Shown here: one piece after another, positions 8,506-17,065 of the stretch
Layout: the number at the start of each line of letters is the position of its first letter
Numbering within the stretch: position 1 is the stretch's first letter
Assembly (NCBI RefSeq): GCF_015277775.1
Contig: NZ_CP063849.1
Coordinates: 3,348,001 to 3,412,000, forward strand
DNA from: Paludibaculum fermentans
GTDB lineage: Bacteria; Acidobacteriota; Terriglobia; Bryobacterales; Bryobacteraceae
DNA length: 64,000 bases
Direction of reading: 5' to 3'
Position numbers and translations under genes: made by a program
Notes under the pieces: generated by a model
The model's input: only the letters and a program-made list of their open reading frames with translations
Databases searched by the model: none
What the model was told of the DNA's origin: nothing

Positions 8506-9381
8506 ATGAAACTACTGCTCAAGTTCAACCTGATGTTTGTCCTGGTCTTCGGATTGGGTCTGATCGCCACGGGTTATGCCGCGCGGCAGTTCCTCAGGAA
8601 CAATGCGCGCGAGCGGGTGCTGCAGGAAGCCCGGCTAATGATGGAGACCACGGCCTCCACGCGCACCTACACGTCCAAGCAGATCAAACCCCTGCTGACG
8701 CCGCGCGAGAAGCAGGAGAACACCTTCTTCCCGCAGACGGTGCCCGCCTACTCCGCCGGCCAGATCTTCGGCTACCTGCACGGTAAGTTCCCCGACTACA
8801 CCTATAAGGAAGCGACGCTGAACCCGACCAATCTGGCCGACCGCGCCACCGATTGGGAGACCGATGTCGTGGAGACCTTCCGCAACGACCGCCAGCGCCA
8901 GGAGCTCATCGGCGAACGCGACACCCCCACCGGCCGTACGCTCTTCCTGGCCAAGCCGATGAAGGCGACCGCGCCCTGCCTGGAATGCCATAGCGTGCCC
9001 GAGGCCGCCCCGCCGGCCATGATCCGGACCTACGGCTCGAATAACGGCTTTGGCTGGAAGGTGGACGAGATCATCGCGGCACAGATCGTCACGGTGCCCA
9101 TGGCCGTGCCCACCAGCATCGCCGACAAGGCCTTCGCTGACCTAATCATGTGGCTGGCCGCCATCTCGATCATCAGCTTGATTCTGTTGAACCTGGCCCT
9201 GGTGATCACCGTCATCCAACCGGTGAGCCGCATGGCCGCAGCGGCCGACGCCATCAGCAAAGGCAACCTGGACATCGTCGAAGTGCCGGTGAAGGGCAAG
9301 GACGAGATTGCCGTGCTGGCCGACTCGTTCAACCGGCTGACGCGGAGCCTCTCCAAGGCGATAAAGATGCTGGAAGAGTAG
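8506..9381 (+). CDS. DUF3365 c-type-haem sensor with HAMP domain
   Basis: 291 residues. An N-terminal membrane segment (about 5-27) is followed by a periplasmic DUF3365 (Tll0287-like) domain containing CLECH (C158, C161, H162), a covalent haem attachment motif. A second membrane segment (about 211-236, LIMWLAAISIISLILLNLAL) and a cytoplasmic HAMP domain (about 237-288, ending SFNRLTRSLSKAIKMLEE) complete the protein. There is no kinase, cyclase or methyl-accepting output domain. The protein stops right after HAMP, so it presumably signals through a partner. The adjacent kinase gene, 6 bases upstream, is the obvious candidate. Related haem sensors detect redox state or diatomic gases; the ligand here is unknown. 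Confidence 0.85.
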   Translation: MKLLLKFNLMFVLVFGLGLIATGYAARQFLRNNARERVLQEARLMMETTASTRTYTSKQIKPLLTPREKQENTFFPQTVPAYSAGQIFGYLHGKFPDYTYKEATLNPTNLADRATDWETDVVETFRNDRQRQELIGERDTPTGRTLFLAKPMKATAPCLECHSVPEAAPPAMIRTYGSNNGFGWKVDEIIAAQIVTVPMAVPTSIADKAFADLIMWLAAISIISLILLNLALVITVIQPVSRMAAAADAISKGNLDIVEVPVKGKDEIAVLADSFNRLTRSLSKAIKMLEE

Positions 9382-9456
9382 CTTTCCGCTTTTTCCACGA
9401 CAAACTGCACAATCCCCGCCCGCCTGCTCGTATTCGAGTGTGAAGGACAGGGCAGA

Positions 9457-10068
9457 ATGGGAGTCGGGCAGGCTGTGGCACCAATACCCGGGACCGGATG
9501 GCGGCAGGAAGCGCGCGGAGATGCGGGCTTCGCGGCCATTGTCCGGACCCACCAGCGTATGGTGTACAGCATCTGCTGGCACTTCTTCCGCAACCGGGCG
9601 ATCGCCGAGGAGATCGGGCAGGACGTGTTCCTGCAGTTGTACCGTAACCTCGACTCCGTCGACTCCCCGGCGCACCTGGAGAGCTGGCTCCGGAAGACGG
9701 CGACCCACCGTTGCATCGACAACTATCGCAAGAAGTCGAACCGCCAGGAGATCCCCATGGAGGGGCTGGCGGAACCGGCGGCGCTGCCCCAGGTGAAAGA
9801 CACCATGCTGTCGGACAACCTGCAGCGGCTGGTGGCCTCGCTGCCTGAAACGCAGCGCGCCGTGGTGATCCTCCGCTATCAGGAGGACCTGGACGTGAAC
9901 GAGATCGCGGCCACCCTCCAGATGCCGGAACGGACGGTCTGGAGCCACCTGCGGCGGGCTATCGGGGTGTTGCAGGAGAAGGCGGCGCGGCGGCTGGGCC
10001 CCGGCAATTTCGGGCTTGGCCTGCAAGGCCCGGCAATCAAGGAAAGGAGCGGTGATGGAACCCTTTGA
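9457..10068 (+). CDS. ECF-type RNA polymerase sigma factor
   Basis: 203 residues. The sigma-2 region is about 22-90 (FAAIVRTHQRMVYSICWHFF ... AEEIGQDVFLQLY) and includes the core-binding and -10 recognition helices. Sigma-4 is about 120-180 (LPETQRAVVILRYQEDLDVNEIA), with a helix-turn-helix in LQMPERTVWSHLRRAI. An AGGACAGGG stretch sits a few bases before ATG 9457. The 3' end overlaps the next gene by 14 bases, so sigma factor and putative anti-sigma are translationally coupled, the normal arrangement for an ECF/anti-sigma pair. Target promoters are not identified; the two DUF4252-like genes downstream are likely part of the same operon. Confidence 0.9.
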   Translation: MGVGQAVAPIPGTGWRQEARGDAGFAAIVRTHQRMVYSICWHFFRNRAIAEEIGQDVFLQLYRNLDSVDSPAHLESWLRKTATHRCIDNYRKKSNRQEIPMEGLAEPAALPQVKDTMLSDNLQRLVASLPETQRAVVILRYQEDLDVNEIAATLQMPERTVWSHLRRAIGVLQEKAARRLGPGNFGLGLQGPAIKERSGDGTL

Positions 10069-10444
10069 TCCCATGGAACCGAATGAAGAGCTGGAACGCA
10101 GCCTGAGGCAGGCGCTGGAGCGCAAGGACGCGCCCGAGTGGTTTGCCGACGGAGTGATGGCCAGGGTCAAGGCGGAAGGGGTGAAACCGCGGCGGACTTT
10201 GTTGGCGGGTTGGCTCGGCTCGGACGGCTGGCTGGGCTCTGGAAAATGGACGCGCTGGGCGGCGGCGGTCGCCATGGTGGCGATCGTGTTTGGCGGGGTG
10301 CGCTGGGAACAGGAGCGGAGGCAGCGGCTGCAAGGGGAAGCGGCGAAGGCCCAGCTCATGATGGCCCTGCGGATGACAGGTGAAAAACTACGCATGGCGC
10401 AGGTGCGGGTGCAGTCGCTGGAGCGCGAGGAACAGGCGCAATAG
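10055..10444 (+). CDS. small single-pass membrane protein, probable anti-sigma factor
   Basis: 129 residues from ATG 10055, which is preceded by GGAAAGGAGC. The N-terminal ~60 residues are charged and cytoplasmic (ELERSLRQALERKDAPEWFADGVMARV). One membrane segment lies at about 67-85 (WAAAVAMVAIVFGGVRW). The C-terminus, beyond the membrane, is a helical, probably coiled-coil tail (RRQRLQGEAAKAQLMMALRMTGEKLRMAQVRVQSLEREE). There is no HxxxCxxC zinc motif, so it is not a classical ZAS protein. The anti-sigma role is inferred from topology and from the 14-base overlap with the ECF sigma gene. Confidence 0.7.
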   Translation: MEPFDPMEPNEELERSLRQALERKDAPEWFADGVMARVKAEGVKPRRTLLAGWLGSDGWLGSGKWTRWAAAVAMVAIVFGGVRWEQERRQRLQGEAAKAQLMMALRMTGEKLRMAQVRVQSLEREEQAQ

Positions 10445-10477
10445 GCGGCAAGGGAATCGAATTACGGGAGAATCGCA

Positions 10478-11023
10478 ATGATGTTTCGGTCAGTACTACT
10501 CATAGTGTCGGCGGCGGGCCTGTTGTCCGCGCAGCAGATCAAGTTTCCGGCGGCGTTCGAACGGTTGGCTGAGAAGGCGTCCGAGACGGTGAATGTGACC
10601 TTGGACTCGCAGACGCTCTCCTTTGCCACCAAATTCCTCTCCGACAAGAAGGACGAGGCGGATGTGAAGCGGATCGCGCAGAAGATCAAGGGCATCTACG
10701 TCCGCGGTTACGAGTTCGACAAGGAAGGCGAGTACACGGACAAGGATCTGTCCGACATCCGCTCGCAGCTCAAAGGACCTGAGTGGTCGGTCATCGTCAG
10801 TACCCGCAGCAAACGCGATCGTGAGATCTCAGAGATCTATCTGCATCGCGACGGCGGCCTGCTGATCATCGCGGCCGAGCCCAAGGAACTCACCATCGTG
10901 AACATCATGGGCAACATCGACCCCAGTGACCTGACCAACCTCAGCGGCCAGTTCGGCATCCCGAAGGTCAGTGGCGTGCCCGGTAAAGGCGCCAGGAAGA
11001 ACGGCAAGGACGAAGAGGAGTAG
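10478..11023 (+). CDS. DUF4252 exported protein
   Basis: 181 residues with a signal peptide (MMFRSVLLIVSAAGLLSA). The mature part has the DUF4252 pattern: an early alpha segment (FPAAFERLAEKASETVNVTLD), a central 'I-Y-V-R-G-Y-E-F' strand, and a later W-x-V-I-V-S-T-R-S strand followed by 'E-I-Y-L' and an IIAAEPKELTIVN segment. The tail is Lys/Glu-rich. The family is of unknown function and often found beside ECF sigma/anti-sigma pairs, as here. A GGGAG element precedes the ATG. The next gene, 3 bases after the stop, encodes a diverged relative. Confidence 0.8.
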   Translation: MMFRSVLLIVSAAGLLSAQQIKFPAAFERLAEKASETVNVTLDSQTLSFATKFLSDKKDEADVKRIAQKIKGIYVRGYEFDKEGEYTDKDLSDIRSQLKGPEWSVIVSTRSKRDREISEIYLHRDGGLLIIAAEPKELTIVNIMGNIDPSDLTNLSGQFGIPKVSGVPGKGARKNGKDEEE

Positions 11024-11026
11024 GTC

Positions 11027-11530
11027 ATGAACCGCATGCAAGGTCTGGCGATCGCCGCGCTGTGCTGGCTGGCCCTGCCCGCTCCCCAGGCCCAGGCGCA
11101 GAGCTTCGACTCGGTGGTGGGCAAAGTGGAATCGCGCCTGGGCATCCGCCGCATGCGCATGCCGGGCATGGGCTTCCTGGTGAACACGGTGATGTTCACG
11201 AAGAAGCCGGCTGGAGCGAGTTCGATGAAGATGGCCATCTTCGACGAAGAGAGCGGCCTGCGCGGAGTTGGGTCGGAGGAGTTCCAGAAGGCGGTGCGCA
11301 AGGAACTGGGCTCTGACTGGAAGCCGCTGTTGCAGGTGCGATCGCGGCGCGACGGCGAGGCGGTGGCCGCCTATGTCCGCATCTCCAATTCAACCTGTGA
11401 AATGCTCATCGCGACCAGCGAGCGCGAGGAGGGCACCATCATCCAGATGAAGCTGGACGGCCGCAAGATGATGGCGTGGATCTCGGACAACACCGGCACG
11501 GGCCATCGCAAGAACATCGACATCCAATAA
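11027..11530 (+). CDS. DUF4252-like exported protein
   Basis: 167 residues with a signal peptide (MNRMQGLAIAALCWLALPAPQAQA). The mature part resembles the preceding DUF4252 protein in layout: a W-K-P-L-L-Q-V-R-S-R-R-D strand corresponding to its W-S-V-I-V-S-T-R-S-K-R-D, then a strand with 'A-Y-V-R-I' and an 'M-L-I-A-T-S-E-R-E-E-G-T-I' segment matching 'L-L-I-I-A-A-E-P-K-E-L-T-I'. It starts 3 bases after the upstream stop and is the last gene of the sigma-factor operon. Function is unknown. Confidence 0.7.
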   Translation: MNRMQGLAIAALCWLALPAPQAQAQSFDSVVGKVESRLGIRRMRMPGMGFLVNTVMFTKKPAGASSMKMAIFDEESGLRGVGSEEFQKAVRKELGSDWKPLLQVRSRRDGEAVAAYVRISNSTCEMLIATSEREEGTIIQMKLDGRKMMAWISDNTGTGHRKNIDIQ

Positions 11531-11550
11531 CCGAAGCCGCCCTTGCAATA

Positions 11551-11612
11551 GAGCCGCGAGTGTCAGCGAACGGATACCTTGGAACAGGATCCCGCCCTCA
11601 CCCTCGCGGCTC
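11551..11612. terminator. long-loop inverted repeat between convergent genes
   Basis: GAGCCGCGAG (11551-11560) and its exact complement CTCGCGGCTC (11603-11612) are separated by 42 bases. The right arm touches the stop codon of the minus-strand membrane protein gene. No T-tract follows on either strand, so this is a structural or weak bidirectional terminator at best. Confidence 0.4.
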
Positions 11613-13143
11613 ATTCGTCTTTTGGGTCACTCGTCCGCCCGGTCATCCACAGGCAATAAATCAAACCTGCCGCGACGGCAAACAGAAACAGCGGCGACGG
11701 TCCGTGCGTGAAGTAATCCCCATACTGCCCACCCATGCGGGACAACACGGTCAGCACCGGCAGTTGAAACCCACCCAGCGCCACTCGAACGACCGGCTCC
11801 AGCACGCCCAACCCGCGCTCCACATCCCGGTACATGGCCAGGCACCAGGCCTGCGCAATCGCGATCACGGTCACCCCGCCGATCCATGCCCGCGGTGCTC
11901 GCGCCAGCACGGTCGCCGCCAGGACAAACACGAACGGGAACACTGGAGCCATATACCGGATACCTGTATTGAACTGCAGCCGCGTATAGTTGATCCCGCT
12001 GCAGAACAGCCAGAACGCCAGCACGCTCAGGGCGAGAAACCACAGCTCCAGCCTGGGGAGCACTCCGCGCCCGCTCCGGTTCACCCACAGCGCCCCGAAG
12101 GCCAGCAGGAACAGCGGGCAGGTGGTGAAGAGACCGTAGCGATAGTCGAACGCAAGGCTCAGGAACAATTCCAACTGCGGCGGCCCGAATCCCTGGTACC
12201 CCCGCTCAATCCACTCCACCGGGGGCATCCAGTTCTGGCCCGGTAGGAACGCATTTCCGAAGCTGGCCCACTGATAGAACCACAGCAGCAGTACCGGCGG
12301 CACGGACCCGCCGATATACCAGAGGCCTTCTCGAACCGCGGCTCCCCTGCCCCGCTCCATGTAGCTCTTCGCCAGGCCGTAAGCGAACAGCGTCAGCAGC
12401 AGAACGACACCGGAGTAGTCGAATAGCAGCGCGGCGCCGCCCGTGACTCCGCCGAGAAACCAGCGCCGCTGCGTGCTCCAACGCGCACTGCCGGACGGGT
12501 TCCACATCGCCAGGAACCCCATGAACGCGAAGCACCCCAGCATCAGGTTGTGGTTCAGGTAGCCGGTACGGAAGAACGCAGGAGTGCCGAACGCATACAG
12601 GAGCGCAAAGCCCAGCCCCACGAGGTCGGACAGCAGCAGCCGGCGCATCAGGAAGAACATCGCCACCGCCGTCAATGCGGAAATCGGGGCCATGCAGAAG
12701 ACCTGCATCACAATCGCCGCCAGCCCGAACTTGATGTCGTAGCCGCGCCGCCAGGATTCGCGATAGAACTCCCGCGCCATCGGCCACGGCGAGTTGTACT
12801 CAGGGGGCTGCAGCCCCTGCGCGCGGCGGGCCGAGTTCGTGCGCTCCACAATCTGGTCGATGACGGGCCGGAACAGTGCATAAGGAATCGCACCCAGCAT
12901 CGACCCACCGGGATTCGCGCCGATGTGCCAGCCATAGCCCGGTTTCTCGAAGAGATCCGGATGCATGCGGGCGTAGTCGTCGACACGGAACGACAGGTGA
13001 TCGCCGATCGACAGCGCCAGATAGATTTCCCGGACGGTATTCGTCGCCAGGTGCAGCGAGTAGATCAGCCAGCAGGTCAGGAACAGCCGGACGGCGATCC
13101 CGCGAGGCGAAAAACGCCAGGGTGTGGGCTGAGCCGTCTTCAT
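11611..13143 (-). CDS. polytopic membrane protein, GT-C glycosyltransferase-like
   Basis: 510 residues. The start is ATG 13143, four bases inside the flippase gene (ATGA overlap); the reading frame extends further upstream but would only be antisense to nothing useful there, since that stretch already codes for the flippase. There are about ten to twelve membrane segments with an N-terminal cytoplasmic arm ([15 protein letters not shown]). A long periplasmic loop after the first segment contains 'R-V-D-D-Y' and 'H-I-G-A-N-P-G-G-S'. This topology is typical of GT-C enzymes that use polyprenyl-phosphate sugars. I cannot name a family. Its position as last gene after flippase and radical SAM suggests a role in surface-glycan assembly. 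Confidence 0.65.
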   Translation of the reverse strand: MKTAQPTPWRFSPRGIAVRLFLTCWLIYSLHLATNTVREIYLALSIGDHLSFRVDDYARMHPDLFEKPGYGWHIGANPGGSMLGAIPYALFRPVIDQIVERTNSARRAQGLQPPEYNSPWPMAREFYRESWRRGYDIKFGLAAIVMQVFCMAPISALTAVAMFFLMRRLLLSDLVGLGFALLYAFGTPAFFRTGYLNHNLMLGCFAFMGFLAMWNPSGSARWSTQRRWFLGGVTGGAALLFDYSGVVLLLTLFAYGLAKSYMERGRGAAVREGLWYIGGSVPPVLLLWFYQWASFGNAFLPGQNWMPPVEWIERGYQGFGPPQLELFLSLAFDYRYGLFTTCPLFLLAFGALWVNRSGRGVLPRLELWFLALSVLAFWLFCSGINYTRLQFNTGIRYMAPVFPFVFVLAATVLARAPRAWIGGVTVIAIAQAWCLAMYRDVERGLGVLEPVVRVALGGFQLPVLTVLSRMGGQYGDYFTHGPSPLFLFAVAAGLIYCLWMTGRTSDPKDE

Positions 13144-14582
13144 CGCGCAGCCGCCTCCCTCACGCCCTGCCAGAGTTCCGTCAAGTTGCGGTACTGAGCC
13201 CAAAGGCCCGCCCCGGAGAACAGGCTCAGCGCCAGTGCGATGGCGGGCCAGGGTCCCACGGCCACGACGGCCGTCCAATACACGCTGAAAGCCAGGCCCG
13301 CCGCCAGCACCGGCCACAGCAGGGTCCGCCAAACGGGAACCTCCACGAGACGGTGCCGGAACAGCAGGTAAGGCACCAGCAAGTGGATGACGTTGGCGAG
13401 CAGCAGGGCCACGGCCACGCCCTGCGCTCCAAACCAGGATCCCAAGACCACCGAGAAGAGAATCGACCCGGCCGCCGCAATCAGCGTGGAGCGGAACAAC
13501 TGCTTCTCCAACCCGCAGGCCACCAGGCCGTAGCGGAAATGTCCGCTGACCAACGCGACGGGTATCACCCAGACCAGGATTGCCAGGATGCGCCCGCCCT
13601 CGGCGAAGCGCGGCCCGTAAAGCAGTGAGAGAAACTGGCCAGCCAGCAGGGCTCCGCCCAATCCGGCCAGGAGCCCGCACCAGGCGGCCACCGACAACGA
13701 CCGGCTGAGCAATTGTGACAGACCACCGCCGGGAACAGCGGCCCGGGACATCGAGGGGATCAGGTTGAAGAAATACAGGTAGACAAAGGAGTGGATCGCG
13801 GTCAGGCAGCGATGCGACGCGCCGAACCAGCCCAGCGACTCGCCCGTCGTCAGAAAGCCCAGGATCACGGTTGGCAGATGCCAGAGCAAGGCCCAGGCAA
13901 ATTCACTGAATCCGATGGGCGCGGCGGTCCGCAGATGGTGCCTCAGGTGCTCCACGTCGAGCCCGCGGAACGTCAGCCTCAGTCCGAGGCTATGCCGGGC
14001 CAGCCACACGCAGAACAGCGCAGTGCAGGCGGCGGCTGCGCACTCGGCGATGGCGGCCCAGATCAACTGCTCACGTGACCGCACCAGCAGCAACGCCACC
14101 ACGGCAAAGGTGCCCTGCCGCACGGTGACGGCCCAGGCCGCCCAGCTCATCTGATCCAAACCCTGGAACACCCACTGCAGCAGCCCGGGAGCCGCGAACA
14201 GGCTCAGTCCCAGCGTGCAAAGCAGGATCTGTGTCTGCGGATCGTCTCGCAACGTGAGGGTAAACAGAAGCAGTGCGAGGTAGCTCAGCACGGCCAGGCC
14301 CAGCCGGATCGCCGAGATGCTGGCCGCCAGATTCGCCGCTTCGTGCCGGTTCCGGGCAATCTCGCGAGCGCCGTACAGACCCAGGCCTAGGTCCGCCGGC
14401 AGATGGAAGAAGACCAGCGCCGCCATGGCAAACTCCATCCGCCCGTACGACTGCGGACCCAGCGTCCGGCCCAGGTAAGTGAACGCCAGGATGGAAAGGA
14501 GTTTGGCCGCGACTTCTCCGGCGCCGAGGGAAAGCAGATTGCCTGCCAGGCGCCGGGCCGGAACGAGCGTGGCCGTGCTCAT
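13140..14582 (-). CDS. oligosaccharide flippase (Wzx/MOP superfamily)
   Basis: 480 residues from ATG 14582. About fourteen membrane segments. The first segment carries the MATE/Wzx hallmark, [26 protein letters not shown], and the second ends [14 protein letters not shown]. It should flip undecaprenyl-linked oligosaccharide across the inner membrane. The start overlaps the radical SAM stop (ATGA at 14579-14582) and the end overlaps the next gene's start in the same way, so all three are translationally coupled. A second flippase of a different sequence lies in the 53887-64000 operon, so the two clusters probably build different polymers. Confidence 0.88.
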   Translation of the reverse strand: MSTATLVPARRLAGNLLSLGAGEVAAKLLSILAFTYLGRTLGPQSYGRMEFAMAALVFFHLPADLGLGLYGAREIARNRHEAANLAASISAIRLGLAVLSYLALLLFTLTLRDDPQTQILLCTLGLSLFAAPGLLQWVFQGLDQMSWAAWAVTVRQGTFAVVALLLVRSREQLIWAAIAECAAAACTALFCVWLARHSLGLRLTFRGLDVEHLRHHLRTAAPIGFSEFAWALLWHLPTVILGFLTTGESLGWFGASHRCLTAIHSFVYLYFFNLIPSMSRAAVPGGGLSQLLSRSLSVAAWCGLLAGLGGALLAGQFLSLLYGPRFAEGGRILAILVWVIPVALVSGHFRYGLVACGLEKQLFRSTLIAAAGSILFSVVLGSWFGAQGVAVALLLANVIHLLVPYLLFRHRLVEVPVWRTLLWPVLAAGLAFSVYWTAVVAVGPWPAIALALSLFSGAGLWAQYRNLTELWQGVREAAAR

Positions 14583-15727
14583 TCGGTCTTGTGCTCCGGC
14601 ACTTCGATCTGGACGAGAGCCGGGGTGGCAGCGGGCGGCGCTACCGGCGGAGCCGGCTGCTTCCCGCTCTTCAGCGCCACGCCCAGCATGGTGCTCAGCA
14701 GGTGCCACGGCTGGTAGACGATGCTCGGCCAGAGGAACACTTCATTCGTGCAATAACAGTCCTTGCGCGCGATGGAGGCCCGCAACTGCTCAGCCTCAGC
14801 CGAATGCCAGATCTCGGGGAAACTCTTATCGCGCAGGTTGCCCAGCGGAGCATGCGTCTCGCAGACGCTCACATCTCCGTTCGAATACACCACCGCGGTC
14901 AGGGTCCCGGCGCGGCAGGGAATCACCTGATTGGCCGCTTCGGCCGTCCGCACCTTGGCGCGCTGCAGCATGGGCTCGACAATCGCCCCATAGCGGCCCG
15001 TCTCGCGCGGTTTCCACAATTCGCGGACATATTCGTACAGCTTCTGGTACGCCGCCAGTTCGGGACCCTGGAGCGCGGGATTCTTGCGGTCGCCGCGGAT
15101 CATCGCCAGGTTGTGGTGATCCATCTTCGGGCAGCGCTCGTAGAGATAGGTGGTCAGCCGGTGGATTTCGTCAACATTCGTCCCGGTGGCGGTAGAGATG
15201 GCATGGATGCGCAGGCGCGGATCCGACTTCTGCATCTCGGCCAGCGCGTCGTAGGTCTGCATCGCCTTCTCGAACGCGTGCGGCGAGCCGCGGAACTTGT
15301 CGTGGAACTCGGCCATGCCGTCCAGCGAGAGCTCCGCCACAAACAGGTCGAGCGAAGGCTCCTTCAAGGTCTCTTTGACCTGCTCCACCGTGCGCGCCGT
15401 GAAGTAGCCGTTGGTCGGCACGTAGATCTGGCGCACCCCATTGTGCCGGATGAACTGGCGGCAGATCTCGCCGAACTCGGCCCGTAGGAACGGTTCGCCG
15501 CCGGAGAGGTTCAGGTTCTCCACCCGGCCCAGCGACCGCGACAGCGCGAACATTTCGTCACGTGTCAGGTCGTCTTTGCGGTTCAGATTCCGCCAGTAGA
15601 AGCAGTGCTCGCACTTCTGGTTGCAGATGGAGTTGATGAAGAGGATCAGGAACGGAGGGCTGGGCCTACGGCTGTAGTTCTGGAGCGTGATGCGTGTATG
15701 CCGGTGCAGACGGGAAAGCAGATTCAA
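14579..15727 (-). CDS. radical SAM protein with SPASM-like C-terminus
   Basis: 382 residues. The radical-SAM cluster motif is C35-x3-C39-x2-C42 (CNQKCEHC), followed by the [11 protein letters not shown] element that binds S-adenosylmethionine. The C-terminal ~110 residues carry further cysteines in SPASM-like spacing: PCRAG ... GDVSVCE ... IWHS ... DCYCTN. The final ~40 residues are proline/alanine-rich. SPASM proteins modify peptides, anaerobically mature sulfatases or carry out sugar/lipid chemistry. The substrate here is unknown; coupling to a flippase and a membrane glycosyltransferase-like protein suggests glycan or lipid-carrier modification. A promoter-like -10 lies 150 bases upstream, so this gene likely heads its own transcript. 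Confidence 0.85.
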   Translation of the reverse strand: MNLLSRLHRHTRITLQNYSRRPSPPFLILFINSICNQKCEHCFYWRNLNRKDDLTRDEMFALSRSLGRVENLNLSGGEPFLRAEFGEICRQFIRHNGVRQIYVPTNGYFTARTVEQVKETLKEPSLDLFVAELSLDGMAEFHDKFRGSPHAFEKAMQTYDALAEMQKSDPRLRIHAISTATGTNVDEIHRLTTYLYERCPKMDHHNLAMIRGDRKNPALQGPELAAYQKLYEYVRELWKPRETGRYGAIVEPMLQRAKVRTAEAANQVIPCRAGTLTAVVYSNGDVSVCETHAPLGNLRDKSFPEIWHSAEAEQLRASIARKDCYCTNEVFLWPSIVYQPWHLLSTMLGVALKSGKQPAPPVAPPAATPALVQIEVPEHKTE

Positions 15728-15862
15728 AACCGTGCGCCCCCTGCCCGTAGGGTCCGCCGGCCGTCGAGAGACGCGGCACTCTGTGCGATGGCGACCAACT
15801 CCTCCTCCAAACTCCCGCCAGGACCTGCAAGCGGCGTGTCCGATTCACGCCAGACAGGACTT

Positions 15863-15879
15863 GAGTAACACTCATTATA
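15863..15879 (-). promoter_or_regulatory. candidate -10 box with adjacent small palindrome
   Basis: On the minus strand TATAAT occupies 15879-15874. It is followed by GAGT-N3-ACTC (15873-15863), a dyad that would overlap the transcription start. No convincing -35 is present. The site lies in the only sizeable gap (168 bases) in this glycan cluster and would give a ~140-base leader ahead of the radical SAM gene. Confidence 0.35.
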
Positions 15880-15895
15880 GTCTGGGACCGGCGAA

Positions 15896-17065
15896 TCAGA
15901 CCCGGTTCTTCCGGGATTGGACAGTTTCGAAGATCGCCAGCATCTGCCGGGCGGCGGCGGCCCAGGTCAGTCGGCCAGCCGCCTCCACCCCGGCGGCGCC
16001 CATTCGTTGGCGCATTTCGGCGGAACCAAGTACGGTTGACAGCGCCCGTGTCAGTTCGGCTTCGTTTGGTTCGACGAATAGGCCCGCTCCGGGCAGGAGT
16101 TGCGGCAGCGGACTGGCCGTCGTAGCGATGACGGGGCACCCGCAGGCCGCCGCCTCGACCGCGGGCAGGCCGAAGCCCTCCATCAGGGAGGGCAGGACGA
16201 GCACGTCCGCCAGGTTCAACAGCACCGCCAAGTCCTCGTCCGGAACGAAGCCGGCGAACGTCACTCGATTCGCAAGCCCTTTGGAATCAACGAGAGTACG
16301 CACCGTCGAGTAGTAGCTATGGAAGACTTCCCGTTGATAGTCACCCACCAGGATCAGCCTGACATTCTCGTCCTGAACACGGGCGAACGCCTGTACCAGC
16401 GCGTCCAGGTTCTTGTGCGGGCTGAAGCCGCCGACATAGACGACGAAGCGTTGGCCCTTCGACAAGCCCAGGCTGGCCAGCAGTGGCGTCAGCTCCGGCA
16501 TGTCCAGCCGCCGGAACGCCGCATCGCCCGCTTCACCGGCCAGGAACACGCGGTCTTCGGGCACATGGAACCGGTCCAGAATGCCGCGTTTGGAGTACTC
16601 AGACACCGTCACGATCGCATCTGCCTGCCGCCGGGCCCACGCCACCTTCAGGTTCCAGAATAGGCGGGCAGTGGGCGACGGCACGGTGAGTTGCGGGAAC
16701 GTCTCGGCGATCACGTCGTGGATCATCACCAGCCGGGTTGCCCGTCCGGTCACCGGCACAAAGCTGTAAACCGTTGGAAACAGGATCAAGTCGAACTGCG
16801 GATCGGACAGCAAACGGCTTAAACGACACATGTCGCCTAGCGACCGGCGGCCCGACGCCGACGCCGCGATCGCCGCCGGCACCTTGGCGCCGGCCACCCG
16901 CACTTCGCAGCCGTCCGGAACGGTGCCGGGTTCCGGTTGGTAATCAAAGCAAAGAGTGTACTGATTGCAGCGATCTTCCTGGAGCAACGCCCGCAGCAGC
17001 GACCGCAAATGACGGCCGTACCCGCGGCCATTCAGCCAGCACGCCGCCTCCACCGCGATCTTCAC
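15896..17065 (-). CDS. glycosyltransferase family 4
   Basis: 389 residues starting at GTG 17065, chosen because it overlaps the previous stop as GTGA like its neighbours; an upstream TTG (17086) is less likely. The N-terminus is VKIAVEAACWLNGRGYGRH, a GT-B donor/acceptor fold. The second half has the GT4 core: VVYVGGFSPHKNLDALVQAF, the strand LILVGDY, 'V-T-F-A-G-F-V-P-D-E-D-L', and the donor-binding E-x7-E motif in LPSLMEGFGLPAVEAAACG. It transfers a sugar from a nucleotide-sugar in the cytoplasm. It is the third gene after GT2 and GT39-like genes. Confidence 0.88.
   Translation of the reverse strand: MKIAVEAACWLNGRGYGRHLRSLLRALLQEDRCNQYTLCFDYQPEPGTVPDGCEVRVAGAKVPAAIAASASGRRSLGDMCRLSRLLSDPQFDLILFPTVYSFVPVTGRATRLVMIHDVIAETFPQLTVPSPTARLFWNLKVAWARRQADAIVTVSEYSKRGILDRFHVPEDRVFLAGEAGDAAFRRLDMPELTPLLASLGLSKGQRFVVYVGGFSPHKNLDALVQAFARVQDENVRLILVGDYQREVFHSYYSTVRTLVDSKGLANRVTFAGFVPDEDLAVLLNLADVLVLPSLMEGFGLPAVEAAACGCPVIATTASPLPQLLPGAGLFVEPNEAELTRALSTVLGSAEMRQRMGAAGVEAAGRLTWAAAARQMLAIFETVQSRKNRV

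Noticed and set aside
11611-13680. A longer N-terminus (689 codons) for the membrane glycosyltransferase-like gene
   Set aside because: The extra residues overlap the flippase gene in another frame and look like shadow sequence; ATG 13143 makes the same ATGA junction as its neighbours.
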